Assembly: GCA_034440615.1 (NCBI GenBank)
Contig: JAOTOM010004956.1
Coordinates: 142,501 to 206,500 of the forward strand
Direction of reading: 5' to 3'
From: Ashinkailepas kermadecensis
Lineage: Eukaryota > Arthropoda > Thecostraca > Neolepadidae
DNA: 64,000 nt
In this document: positions 12,901 through 26,164 of the stretch, one piece after another
Layout of the letters: every line of letters starts with the position of its first letter
Position numbering within the stretch: the first letter of the stretch is position 1
Made by a program: the position numbers and the translations under genes
The notes under the pieces: model-generated
Told to the model about the DNA's origin: nothing
Databases searched by the model: none
The model's input: the letters and a program-made list of their open reading frames with translations, nothing else

Positions 12901-13059
12901 GCGCTCCAAAAATAAATAAATACAGCATTGCTATTCATTTGAAGCAGGTTCTCAAATCCACACTGAAATTTCCCAACGTTACCCCTCACCGAGTTCCCCC
13001 ATTTCTCCAATTCTGGCACATGAAACACCCCAAACTTGAATATCTCTTTAGGCACAATA

Positions 13060-14060
13060 CAATCCTACTCAACCCATCGACGTTGAAGTCAAATTGTTTG
13101 AATATCAAGAGGCCCACCCACAGCACACTTTCTTTTACATTGACGGCTCCCGTACCAGCAATGGTACGGGTGCCGCCTGGTGCAGTGGGCCTGACACTGG
13201 CCAAACCAAATTAACACGTCATCATTCGGTATACACAGCAGAATTAGTCGCCATACCCACTTGCCTCCTACACATAATTGCACAACACATCACTGCCACT
13301 ACAATGCACTGACTCACGATCCTCCGTGGACGCCCTCGCGGCCATACACCCCACCACACACCCCACACTCCACGCCATCCGACACCTCTACAATGACAAT
13401 CATGTACGCCTTCAGTTCACCCTCTTCTGGGTCCCCGGACATGGGGGTATCCCGGGGAACGATCGAGCCGATGGTCTGACCCGAACGGCGATCGACTTCC
13501 TCCGAATGAGGGAGTTCCGGTACCACCCGGGGATCTCCTAGCCCTGACCAATAGCTTATTTAAAAACTATATCCAGGTTGGTTGGTTATTGGTTTTACGA
13601 CACGTCGACCGTTGAGTCATATAGGAACTATATCCAGGACTGCTGGTCACACAACATCACACTCCTACACGCTATCAAGCCCACACTCTCCAACTGGCCC
13701 TCTTGCAACCAACACTCCCGTTGGAATGAGGTGACACTTGCCAGACTTCGCCTCGGACACACCAGACTGACACACAATTTTTTTTTTATCGACCACAACG
13801 CCTTCCACTTTGTACCACATGTGGTGTCCGCATTACTGTCGCCCATTTCTGTCCAGCATATGCTCCTGATCGTCGCGCTATTATCCAGCATTTCACCAAC
13901 ACCCATACGCAAATTTCGCTTCGGGCTCTCCTCGGGGATGAGCACCCGGCGCTCCTCCAGTTACTTTTCCGCTTTCTACATGACACCCAACTTTCCGAAC
14001 GGATCTGATTTCTCTGTTGCACGTTACCTGGTCCAAACTGAATTGATGTGATGTTAAAGG
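13060..14060 (+). pseudogene. RNase H domain and tail of LINE family 1, interrupted by a SINE fragment
   Basis: RNase H landmarks are spread over two plus frames: FFYIDGSRTSNGTGAAW (first Asp, about 13135), SVYTAELVAI (Glu, about 13229), TDSRSSVDALAA (Asp, about 13313) and FWVPGHGGIPGNDRADGL (about 13427-13480). After the 48-bp insertion the frame resumes at NYIQDCWSHN and RWNEVTLARLRLGHTRLTH, the conserved post-RNase H motif. A frame change near 13310 and another near 13835 show decay. Confidence 0.88.
13578..13625 (-). mobile_element. 48-bp 5'-truncated SINE tail with 13-bp TSD
   Basis: The minus strand reads ATGACTCAACGGTCGACGTG and ends in AACCAATAACCAACC repeats, the same tail as the SINE at 3056-3216. 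The 13-bp direct repeat AACTATATCCAGG flanks it at 13565-13577 and 13626-13638. It interrupts the LINE family-1 RNase H region, so the SINE moved after that LINE inserted. Confidence 0.92.
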
Positions 14061-14825
14061 CTATGACACGTGCCGCGCTCCTCGTTCGCTGTATGACTCC
14101 GCTCCACACATCTTCCTCTCCGACGCTGTAAAACACATACATATATGTTATCTCACACTAGGTAGGCAGGGACCGATCCAATTAGGCCAAAACGGACGGC
14201 TTCCCTGGCAATATTGCGCTTGGTTTTTACCTACGAGTTTTCCAAGCAATTTTGTTTTTCCCCTTCTCAGGTTTTTCCAAGCTTTAACTTAAACATACAC
14301 CTATACATACAAGGTTAGGCCTGACGCCCACGACTCGCCCTGGACGTCGGGCCTCCGCTTTGCCATTTCAGGTTGCAGGTGGGCAGTGGAGCCTCTCCGC
14401 AGGCAACGAAGCTGCCCACCCTCCAAGTGTCCTTCTAGTTGTCGTGTATGTATGCATGCATGTCCGTGTATGAACCTGTATGCTATGCATGTATCGACCC
14501 TTTACGCCACGTTCTTTGTTTGCCGGTGTCTCATCTTTCTTCTCTTGCTTCTTTGCTATAACCGGATGCCACATAAGCCGGATTAACGTAACTATTTCTT
14601 TAACGTAACAAATCTCTAGCGGATGGCACTTTGCCTGTGCTAGAGGGGAAAAAAGCTAGGAGAGGGTGGGCGGGGCCTTGGGACAGCGGGCAGCTTCTAT
14701 GCTCGATCACCTATGAAACACCAGGTGTTGTCGAGCCTCCTTCCGCTTTCCTCTTTCCGACGGCAGCAGAATAGCGCCGTCTCCGACAGCCGCGCACAAA
14801 CCGTGCCGTACCTTGTCGTCCACAG

Positions 14826-15028
14826 GTGGGGCTGTCTCCGCCGTTTCGCCGCATGGGCTCCCGTCCCAACCCAGTCCCGAGCCCCTTCTGCGGCCATCTG
14901 CCTGACCGCTCGCCGGCGTGGTGGGAGTGTCAGGCGCGCGTCTTCACCGAGACCATCTTCCACGACACCAGCACGTGCGCGATGGGGCCGCCCGACGACT
15001 ACTACGCCGTGGTGGATAATCAGCTGAG
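14826..15028 (+). CDS. GMC oxidoreductase exon G, duplicate copy (arm 1)
   Basis: Acceptor cgtccacag precedes GTG GGG CTG. The exon encodes VGLSPPFRRMGSRPNPVPSP, then CGHLPDRSPAWWECQARVFT, ETIFHDTSTCAMGPP and YYAVVDNQL, ending CTGAG|gtgaga. This is the GMC C-terminal region with the active-site His of the H-x-x-x-T-C motif. Length is 203 bp, the same as the arm 2 exon (37988-37786), with few amino-acid differences (IF versus IL, DY versus DH). No upstream GMC exons are present on this strand, so by itself it could only encode the enzyme's C-terminal part. Confidence 0.85.
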
Positions 15029-15310
15029 GTGAGATATGAGCACTACGCCGTGGTGGATAATCAGCTGAGGTGAAACGTGAGCACTACGCAATGGTGGATA
15101 ATCAGCAGAGGTGGGACATGAGCACTACGCCGTGGTGAATAGTCAGCTGAAGTGAGACGTGAGGACTACGTTGTGATGGATAATCAGCTGATGTGAGACG
15201 TGAGCACTACACCGTGGTGGATAATCAGCTGAGGTGAGATGCGAACACTACGCCGTGGTGGATAATGAGCTGAAGTGGGATGTGACCACTACGCTGTAGT
15301 GGAAAATCAA
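15001..15310 (+). repeat. 41-bp tandem array made from the exon G 3' end and its 5' splice site (arm 1)
   Basis: Copies beginning ACTACG start at 15001, 15042, 15083, 15124, 15165, 15206, 15247 and (partial) 15288, an exact 41-bp period. Each unit holds the exon end (TACGCCGTGGTGGATAATCA, then GCTGAG) plus the donor GTGAGA or a variant. The first unit is the real exon edge. Most later units keep a usable-looking AG|GTGAG. Confidence 0.93.
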
Positions 15311-16250
15311 GCCTGCAGGTCCATTAATCTTGGCAGCATGCCCCTGAAACTCACGAGAAGACCCCAATACCCGACAGGAGGTCCCAGCTTGTCGTCCGGT
15401 GGTGCCTAGCCGAAGGGCCCACAAGTCATGACAAGACGCACTAGGGCTTATGAAATGGATCCAACGCCTGACAGGGGCTCCAAGATATTGTAGTATTGAC
15501 AGGAGGCCCCTGTAGGTCACAGGTCACGGTAGGGAGCACCTGCGGTGTTCTCTGGACGCCCAAGAACACGACGTCCACTATTAGTCATAGGAGGCTCTCG
15601 GAGTTCATGAAAACGTCCCAAAGGCCGCAGGAAGCATCATCATGTTCCCTGGAGGCTCAAGTAAGGAAGCCCATTAGCCCACAGGATATTTCCGCCGTTT
15701 ACTTAGGGCCAAACAGTCGCCAGACCTCAGTATGCTATCTGGATGCCAAGACCGAGGGGCCTATCAGTCGTGACGGGAGGTCCATGGAACTCACGAAACT
15801 TCCCACAGCCCAGCAAGAGTTCTTATGTTGCCTACAGGCCTCAAGAGACAAACACGAATGCAGGAGACCCCGAGACTGCGTTGATCTTAAAGAACTACTC
15901 GTGGTCAACGGTCTGTCTCCCCTTCCCCTGGAAGCATTTGGTGAGGCCGTCCCTACAAGCAAGCACTTTTGATCTTTGGTGAAGTTAATGCTTCCCAGTC
16001 TTGTGATGTTTTGACCTCTGAGGATGATGAAGCCTATCCCTGCCACGATATTTTATGTTTTAACCACCCCTATTGAGAGTGGATAAATCTTCTCTGAGTC
16101 CTACATAGCATGACGTCCCTAGCCAAGTGCTCATGATTTCACTCCTCTCCAAAGTACGAACGTGTTGAACATTTTGAGTAGTACTCTGGTTCAAACTCAG
16201 GCCTGAACCCCTCCTCCTCGCCCAGATGCAGACATTTCGGGCTGGTTCTC
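15311..16250. other. Intron between exons G and H, arm 1
   Basis: The intron 15029-16477 is longer than its arm 2 counterpart (37785-36926, 860 bp). Parts near 15840-16250 match 37200-37480 inverted. The frames at 15496-15972 are intronic and are not expected to be coding. Confidence 0.7.
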
Positions 16251-16457
16251 ACAATGCTGATTGTTGGACCTCCTCAGAGCATTGATATTCGGACTTCCAC
16301 AAGCACGGGCATCGCCAAAGTAAAGGACGAGGAGAACTCGTCCCCAAATCTTCTTGAACATTACGTCTATTGCGTTTCACGGCACGAAACCGACCTAAAA
16401 ACACTCTCGTCATCCCATTCGAAATCTGCAGTACTGCCAATGTCCACCATCTGCTGA

Positions 16458-19475
<3,018 letters not shown>

Positions 19476-20041
19476 AACGAGCGACAGAATGAGGGTGGTT
19501 GAGAGAGGGTTAAAAGGGAGAGAGACAGAGTACCAGCACTCAAATATCTATTTCGTCGGCCGTCTGTCAAGGTACGCAGCTTGCACGCGTCGAATGATAA
19601 TGGAGGTATCCATCTGTGCATATTGATCATGTGCAGGGCTTTCAAACTCCTAGGTACAATGATTCGACGTCACGACGAGATGTCTGGAATGCATGAGTTT
19701 TCCTGTGGTCCTCAACTATTTGTCGTGCTTGTTTATTATCATATATATTTCAAGTATATGCGATATTAGTTCGTAACGCCGTGTTTTCACCAAGGAGGAA
19801 GTGACGATATATTGTTTCTGCCCAGCATGTATAGATGCTGGGCAGGGGCACAGCCGATATTTTCATGAAGGGGCGAGATCGAAAAAATGATATTTGATTG
19901 AGGCTATTTTGCATACTATTGGCGTGCTTCGTGCGTGGAAAAGTTTTCGTATGACGTAGTGCAAGTTTCAATTTTCTCTTGGTTTAGTGTAATTAGTTTT
20001 ACTAGGTGAGCAGGGACCCAGCAGAGGCGGGGGATCCTGGC

Positions 20042-20335
20042 GCAGCTGGGGTCCTCTTTGGCTGCGCCTCTGGTGTTGGGTGTGGGTCATCACAGGCCAC
20101 AAATTCCTCATCAATATTTGCTCATCTTATGTGCTATTGTACGAAGCTCCATCACACGTGGAAGTGTTTCAACACAGCTGATATTACGAGCCTCGCCACA
20201 CGGTGCAGACTGAGAAGTGGTGGTACCAAGACAGGCAACTGTGCGTTACCTAAACAGTCGTATGCTGCGTGTAAGCGGTGTTGTACACAGCACGATCTTA
20301 ACTGTCCAGACTTACTGCATTTTCAATGTTCGTAA
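20042..20335 (+). other. Small Cys-rich open frame conserved in both arms (function unknown)
   Basis: The frame contains GCASGVGC, ATNSS, MCYCTKLHHTWKC, DITSLATRCRLRSGGTKT, RCCTQ, DLLHFQCS and a stop. Arm 2 has the matching frame at 35149-34841 (minus), which also ends at ...LLHFPCS. Many residues differ, though most cysteines are kept. The first Met differs between the arms, so the start is unclear; it could be an exon. I recognise no family. It may equally be a non-coding stretch that happens to stay open. Confidence 0.3.
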
Positions 20336-20387
20336 GCACTGATTCAGTGCTTTGCTCGTTGGAGCGTGATGGCTGATGTCAGCGCAG

Positions 20388-20446
20388 CGCAATACCGCAT
20401 ACCGCATACCGCATACCGCATACCGCATACCGCATACCGCATACCT
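20388..20446. repeat. 7-bp microsatellite (GCATACC)n, arm 1
   Basis: Eight or so GCATACC units. The arm 2 counterpart at 34697-34789 (minus) is longer and more degenerate. Confidence 0.9.
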
Positions 20447-20484
20447 AATGCCGTGTCCTGGCTATTGCTCAAGGCCCAACACGC

Positions 20485-21460
20485 ACGTGCTGTGTTCACA
20501 GGGTCACACCAGTGATAACAGGTGTTGTTTTCACAGGGTCACGCCAGTGATAACAGGTGTTGTGTTCACAGGGTCACACCAGTGATAACAGGTGTTGTGT
20601 TCACAGGGTCACACCAGTGATAACAGGTGTTGTGTTCACAGGGTCACACCAGTGATAACAGGTGTTGTGTTCACAGGGTCACACCAGTGATAACAGGTGT
20701 TGTGTTCACAGGGTCACACCAGTGATAACAGGTGTTGTGTTCACAGGGTCACGCCAGTGATAACAGGTGTTGTGTTCACAGGGTCACACCAGTGATAACA
20801 GGTGTTGTGTTCACAGGGTCACACCAGTGATAACAGGTGTTGTGTTCACAGGGTCACACCAGTGATGACAGGTGTTGTGTTCACAGGGTCACACCAGTGA
20901 TAACAGGTGCTGTGTTCACAGGGTCACACCAGTGATAACAGGTGTTGTGTTCACAGGGTCACACCAGTGATAACAGGTGTTGTGTTCACAGGGTTACACC
21001 AGTGATAACAGGTGTTGTGTTCACAGGGTCACACCAGTGATAACAGGTGTTGTGTTCACAGGGTCACACCAGTGATAACAGGTGTTGTGTTCACAGGGTC
21101 ACACCAGTGATAACAGGTGTTGTGTGCACAGGGTCACACCAGTGATAACAGGTGTTGTGTTCACAGGGTCACACCAGTGATAACAGGTGTTGTGTTCACA
21201 GGGTCAACCAGTGATAACAGGTGTTGTGTTCACAGGGTCACACCAGTGATAACAGGTGTTGTGTTCACAGGGTCAACCAGTGATAACAGGTGTTGTGTTC
21301 ACAGGGTCACACCAGTGATAACAGGTGTTGTGTTCACAGGGTCACACCAGTGATAACAGGTGTTGTGTTCACAGGGTCACACCAGTGATAACAGGTGTTG
21401 TGTTCACAGGGTCACACCAGTGATAACAGGTGTTGTGTTCACAGGGTCACACCAGTGATA
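20485..21460 (+). repeat. 35-bp minisatellite, about 28 copies, arm 1 only
   Basis: The unit is GGGTCACACCAGTGATAACA followed by GGTGTTGTGTTCACA. Copies are nearly identical; rare variants lack one base (GTCAACC at 21203 and 21273) or have GATGACA (20864). Arm 2 has the same place in a single copy (minus, around 34665-34630: ...TTCACAGGGTCAGACCAGTG), so the array expanded after the arms separated. Open frames across it are shadows. Confidence 0.95.
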
Positions 21461-22007
21461 ATTACATGCAGCGCGGGCCATTGCAATCAGAGCCATTATA
21501 ATGTATAGGGATGTAGACCGCCTATGTGGTCGTTCTGCGCGGGCCATTACAGCCAGAGCTCACATAGCGCTGTACAGGGAAGTGGACGGCTCTGTGGTCA
21601 TTATGCGTGGATCGGTGCAGAAGCTGACGGAGTTGGTGCCTGGCTTGTCCTGGTGCCTGCGAATGTGACTCAGCGTTGTATCCACGTATTTATATGCCGA
21701 GAAGGTCGTTCGTTGTGGGTAGCGCTGCAGTGACACGTCATGCCAATGTTTCCAGATGGTGTTGCCGCCACTTTGGATCCATGTTGTGAATTCATCAGCC
21801 ATCACGTCACGTGCGTGTACCTTTATTAAAATAAACAGGGTCGTCGTGTGTTGTGCCGTCTTTAAGCTTTATGCTTCAACCCGCCCGGCAACCGTGCGAG
21901 TCGGCTCAGATACCAGGGTGTTGTGTTTGCCTTGCACCGGACACCTTAACCCGACCTTGATCACGAACTTAAGTACACTGACTTCGAGTATACCGACTTG
22001 AATCACG

Positions 22008-22202
22008 ATGGGCCGGCGTGGTAGGCGCCAGGTTGGGCTATTTCCGCACACATTTGTCCATGTAGCACGCCGTCAGGCACGTAGGCGCACATTTAGCCGA
22101 CGAGGCGAAGCGAACTGCAAACAAGCGGCATTCGACGATCATCACCGAATTATGCACCGCTGGGCCACTGCCGGCGATGGACGTCCTTTCGGCCGGCCCT
22201 GA
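22008..22202 (+). other. Conserved basic open frame in both arms (function unknown)
   Basis: MGRRGRRQVGLFPHTFVHVA and so on to a stop at 22202 (64 codons). The arm 2 version is in the minus frame 34063-33872 with a handful of changes and the same stop. Upstream text in both arms includes acceptor-like and ALYREVDGSV-like stretches (21540-21620; 34560-34480). No family recognised; could be a degenerate terminal exon. Confidence 0.25.
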
Positions 22203-22204
22203 GC

Positions 22205-22370
22205 ATTCCCGGACTATGAGACGAGGAGGACGGAGACAATGGTGTAGAGAGAAAGGTGACGAGGACAGGCTGTGAGGCGGTTAGGATGGGTGGATGTGGT
22301 GCAATGATCGAGACACGTGCTGTAGAGAGAAAGTTGGCCAGGACAAGCTGTCAGGGGAATAGGATGGGTG
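22205..22370. repeat. ~78-bp tandem units at inner edge of arm 1
   Basis: About two units of a repeat (GGTGCAATGATCGAGACACG and flanks). It is found as three 78-bp units at 33600-33860 in arm 2. The repeat marks the inner boundary of the inverted duplication in both arms. Confidence 0.8.
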
Positions 22371-24751
22371 GATTACCCCTTGCTCCGCATGGAAATAGGG
22401 TTAGACTATGCCAATATTAGTTGATGCCAACTGGTTGAATACATGTGCTAACCCCATCACCGAGGCTTCAAACTCATAAAACTAAAACTTATGGAAGCTT
22501 GACATCAGCCATAACAACGAAGCAGCTCATAGGACCACCTTGTACAAGGGAACTTATGTTCATGAAACGTCTCTTGTGGTTTATTGGTCAGGTTTTCTTA
22601 ATTGCTTGCCGCACCCTGGTTGGCTTTGCTGGAAGGAACCTTTGCTTTCCTTGATACCTTTTCTCTACTGATGTGCTGATTTATTGTTCCCAGACCTTCA
22701 TCATCCAACCCTGAGTCCCTGGACTCCACGAGCAGCGGTACTCCTGCACGTCCAGCATCGGTGCTTCCGACATCAGATCCAGCACGCCCCGCACCTCAAC
22801 CCCTGTCCACCTCAACCCCTGTCCACCTCAACCCCTGTCCACCTCAACCCCTGTCTGACGTTCGCTGTATTTCGAGTTAGGTCCTACATGCCGTGCACCG
22901 GTGCTGTTGACATCAGTTGCTGCATGCCCCAGACCAGCGCCTCTTACGTCAGCGCCTCAATACCCTACAAAGGCGCTCCCGAATCAGCTCCTGTATGTCA
23001 TGCATCGGTGCTCCCGATGTCGGCTTGGGCACCTTCAGCGGCTAGGAAAAACCCCTGTATTTTTAACTCCTTGGGGATAAAAGCCAAAGACAAGTCCTTT
23101 GTAGGCATATTCCACACATAATTCCTGGAGACGGTGAGGTGCTGCATTCTTTCAAAGATTCTGCGCAGCAAGAGTAAACCTGCTAGAAGTTGTCCGAAAA
23201 AAACCTTCTTCGGATTACATAGGAAATTTCAAGGGAAACCCGCGTGAAGTACACCAAGAATGGTATGCCCACAGGGAATCCCAGCGGATACATGCACAAC
23301 AGACTCCCATGGTCTGTCTCAAAACCCAACGAAAAAATCGTTCTGAAGATATCTTGCTTCGATTATCATTGACGACACCAGCTGACGTTCAAAATTACAG
23401 ACGCAGTACACGTTGTCACTACCTCTTGCAGCAATCTATGTAAGCACAAGCGGATAACTTACCAACCGTAAGTCGTACGATGTTTATAGACACACGAATA
23501 CAAGGAATAAACATGAATGCTTAGAATGTGCTAAGGATATCCATCTAGCTCTCTTATTCAAAAAGGTACCTGGGACCACGAACCGTAACTTACAGAGCTC
23601 TGTGTAAACTAAAATACATTTGATACGGCCTCCAAATGTTATCCCATGGACCTGGAATTATGCATGCACGCCTGTGTCCCCAATAGTAACCGAAGCAAGA
23701 TGCATCCCGAAGGATATCCTATTGTTGATTTCCGACGAACGGGGCCGACAGCTGTTACATTTTCATGTATTGCTATGGCTGTCAAGTATACCTCACTTAC
23801 AATTCGTTTCATATTTTGGCCGCATCTTTTCCTTTCCAATATCCAAGTAAATTGATGTAAATCCGAGGAGAAATAAGGTTTTAGGCATAGGTTATGTTGA
23901 ATATTGGGCGAAGCGTTTTGGGGTGAAGTTTGTCGTTTTTCTGGATTCATTCGGAACAATCAGCTAATAATAATTATGTGTTCGATTATTTTTTGGTTTG
24001 ACTGGGTGTTCGTGTCATGATATACGATATGAAAAAGTTGAAAGCAAATGTTGGTTCCGGCACCAAGAGGCTAGCCGTTCTTCATAACATTCATTGTGAT
24101 GGTGGTGCAATTTGGGCACCTTCCCCTACCTAAGTATAAAGGTGACCTCCATGAGGGGCAAGCGGTGTGCAGTGCTCGACCACTTATGAGGATTTGGCCA
24201 ACAGTGTTTGGCAAATCACCATAGCGGGCTGTACATGTCTTGCTTTTAGGCTTGCAGGTAACACTATTACAGTATATCTACATCTAAATATGTAAGGGGG
24301 CGGATTTTGTACACCTGACATCTTGAAATCTATTGAGCCAATTTCAAACCTGAATAGCTGAAGCGAATTCTCCGGATCTAATCTACATTTTGTTTTGGAT
24401 ATCAAATTAGCCAATTTTCCCAATGGCAAAGTCAGGACACCAAAAATGCGTGGAAATGGATACAGATTACTTGAGGCTGTGGTGGTATTTTACACGGGTC
24501 AAGTTGTGCGTAGTTGGGCATTTGCATCTTTGATGGCGCAAGATGCCATTTGATGTCCATATATGCACAGGCAAAACATCTAGTGGCTTAGCTAGGAGTC
24601 TAGGCATCATTTGCTATTTGTTGTCGGTCCTTCTTCGCAGTCGGTGCCACAAATAACTACTCGATTCCTATTCTTACATAACACCAATGCTTACCGTGCA
24701 GTTTTGTCCAGGTGCCTTGCCATTAAGTTATGCTAGCGAGATCGTGAGAGG
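22371..24751. other. Spacer between arms, left of hAT; no gene recognised
   Basis: A Pro/Thr/Ser-rich open stretch (22690-22860) includes a 17-bp repeat CCTGTCCACCTCAACCC (×3). It begins after an acceptor-like ttgttcccag, but I cannot assign a family. The rest is AT-rich. Confidence 0.5.
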
Positions 24752-24759
24752 CCTTAATG
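24752..24759. repeat. Left 8-bp TSD (CCTTAATG) of hAT element
   Basis: CCTTAATG here equals 27762-27769. Eight bases is the hAT superfamily's duplication length. Confidence 0.95.
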
Positions 24760-24884
24760 CAGAGGTCCCAAACCCGCAGAGTACCGCGGGCCGCATCGAC
24801 AAGTCCGAGAGGGCCCGAGGGCCGCACCAATAAAAAACCTCTGAAAACCACATGTTATACAGAACAAAAATTTCACAGAATTTA

Positions 24885-26162
24885 TTAATGAGACACCTGG
24901 TGACATTTCTCAGCACAAATATTATCAAAATCAGGGGTAATGGAACTAACACTCAGCAAGAGAACGTCGTCCAAGTGGTCATCTGTGAGCTGTGCACGGG
25001 TTTTCGATTTTGTCAGTTTCATCTTGCTAAACAGCTGTTCGCACAAGTATGTTGATCCAAACATTGACGACACTTTCATCGCGTTCTGTACCAGGGCCGG
25101 CAATTGACGTGTGCGAACTTGAGACTGCCAGAAGGTGAGTGGGGGAGGATCCGTTGAACTTTGAGCGCAGCTCGTCGGAACACTGAGCTCAATGAGCTCC
25201 AGCTGGATGTCAGCGGGGGCACACTCTGGGTCTGCGTCGAAGGGTGCGCTGAACTGCTTCAGCTCTGGGGTGTAGCCGCGTACATCAGCAAAACGGCTGG
25301 CAAACTCTTTCCTCAAGTCCCTAACGACGTCCACGTATTTCTCTGTGCTGGTGGGCTTAACTGACGCCAACTTCGAGAAGTGGGTGAAGTCCTTCTCCAG
25401 CTGAGACTCCCATAGCTTGAGCTTCATCTCGAAGGCGTGAACCTTTGAGATCATGTCCGGGACGAGGATATCTCTGCCTTGGAGCTGAAGGTTCAGGTTG
25501 TTCAAGTGAGTGGTCAGGTCGGCGAGAAAAGCGAGATCGGCGACCCAGACGGCATCCTCAAACTGCGGGAATTCAGCTCCCTTGGAGGACAAGAACTCCG
25601 ACAGCTGCTTTCTGAGGTCGAAGACACGCTTTAGCATAGAGCCACGGCTGAGCCAGTGCACGTCGCAGAAGTAGACCAGGTCGCCATACTCCGCCTTGGC
25701 ATCGGCAAGCAGGTCCCGGAACTGGCGGTGGTTGAGTCCTCTTGCCAACACAAAGTTCGCTGCTTTCACCACGACGCTCATGACGTCAGACAACGTTGCA
25801 TACTTGGCACACAGGGCTTCTTGGTGCACAATGCAGTGAAATCGCACAATGTCCTGTTGATGTCCCAAGTCGCGGCAGTGCTTTGTCAGGAGCGAAGCAA
25901 ATCCCTTCGTGGAGCCAACCATGGCTGGGGCACCGTCGGTGGTCACTGTGGACAACTTGGCTAAGTCCAATCCCATTTCGTCCACACACTTCAACACTGC
26001 ACAGAGGACATCGTCACCGGCAGTGGTACCCTTGAGCGGGACGAGCTGCAGGAACTCTTCCATTACATCCAGGTTGTCTGTCACTCCACGGAAGAAGATC
26101 GCCAGCTGGGCAGTGTCCTTCACATCCGTGGACTCGTCCAAGGCCAGTGAGAAGTAGCGCAC
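24885..26162 (-). CDS. hAT transposase, catalytic and dimerisation part (GTF2IRD2/ZBED-like)
   Basis: 425 codons read YFSLALDESTDVKDTAQLAI (first catalytic Asp in LDESTD), then TTDGAPAMVG (second Asp), FHCIVHQEALCAKY, FCDVHWLSRGSML and the hAT dimerisation block YLCEQLFSKMKLTKSKTRAQ followed by LTDDHLDDVLLLS. It resembles the transposase family that gave rise to vertebrate GTF2IRD2 and ZBED/FAM200 proteins. The stretch itself is open. The true protein start is upstream; a +13-bp tandem duplication at 26165-26187 puts this half out of frame with the N-terminal half. Confidence 0.93.
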   Translation of the reverse strand: MRYFSLALDESTDVKDTAQLAIFFRGVTDNLDVMEEFLQLVPLKGTTAGDDVLCAVLKCVDEMGLDLAKLSTVTTDGAPAMVGSTKGFASLLTKHCRDLGHQQDIVRFHCIVHQEALCAKYATLSDVMSVVVKAANFVLARGLNHRQFRDLLADAKAEYGDLVYFCDVHWLSRGSMLKRVFDLRKQLSEFLSSKGAEFPQFEDAVWVADLAFLADLTTHLNNLNLQLQGRDILVPDMISKVHAFEMKLKLWESQLEKDFTHFSKLASVKPTSTEKYVDVVRDLRKEFASRFADVRGYTPELKQFSAPFDADPECAPADIQLELIELSVPTSCAQSSTDPPPLTFWQSQVRTRQLPALVQNAMKVSSMFGSTYLCEQLFSKMKLTKSKTRAQLTDDHLDDVLLLSVSSITPDFDNICAEKCHQVSH

Positions 26163-26164
26163 AC

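Larger units (their letters stand above)
11012..14600. mobile_element. LINE family 1 copy with inverted 5' part (twin-priming-like), EN minus / RT-RNase H plus
   Basis: The endonuclease start is on the minus strand (11426 down to ~11012: LLQWNTRSLISHG, AAVQETRW, RGGGVALFISD, CLVLG). The RT and RNase H are on the plus strand from ~11515 to 14060. The head-to-head junction at 11491-11527 has overlapping inverted repeats: GAGTCGAAGTGTC (11496-11508) and its complement (11515-11527). This geometry, with the element's 5' end at the junction and an internal endonuclease position at the outer end, is what twin-priming produces. RT is broken by stops near 11774 and 11981. A SINE fragment is inserted at 13578-13625. 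The plus 3' end is near 14600, after an untranslated tail; I found no TSD. Confidence 0.85.

Noticed and set aside
20485..21460. CRISPR-like regular repeat array
   Set aside because: Head-to-tail 35-bp minisatellite with no unique spacers, in a eukaryotic context.
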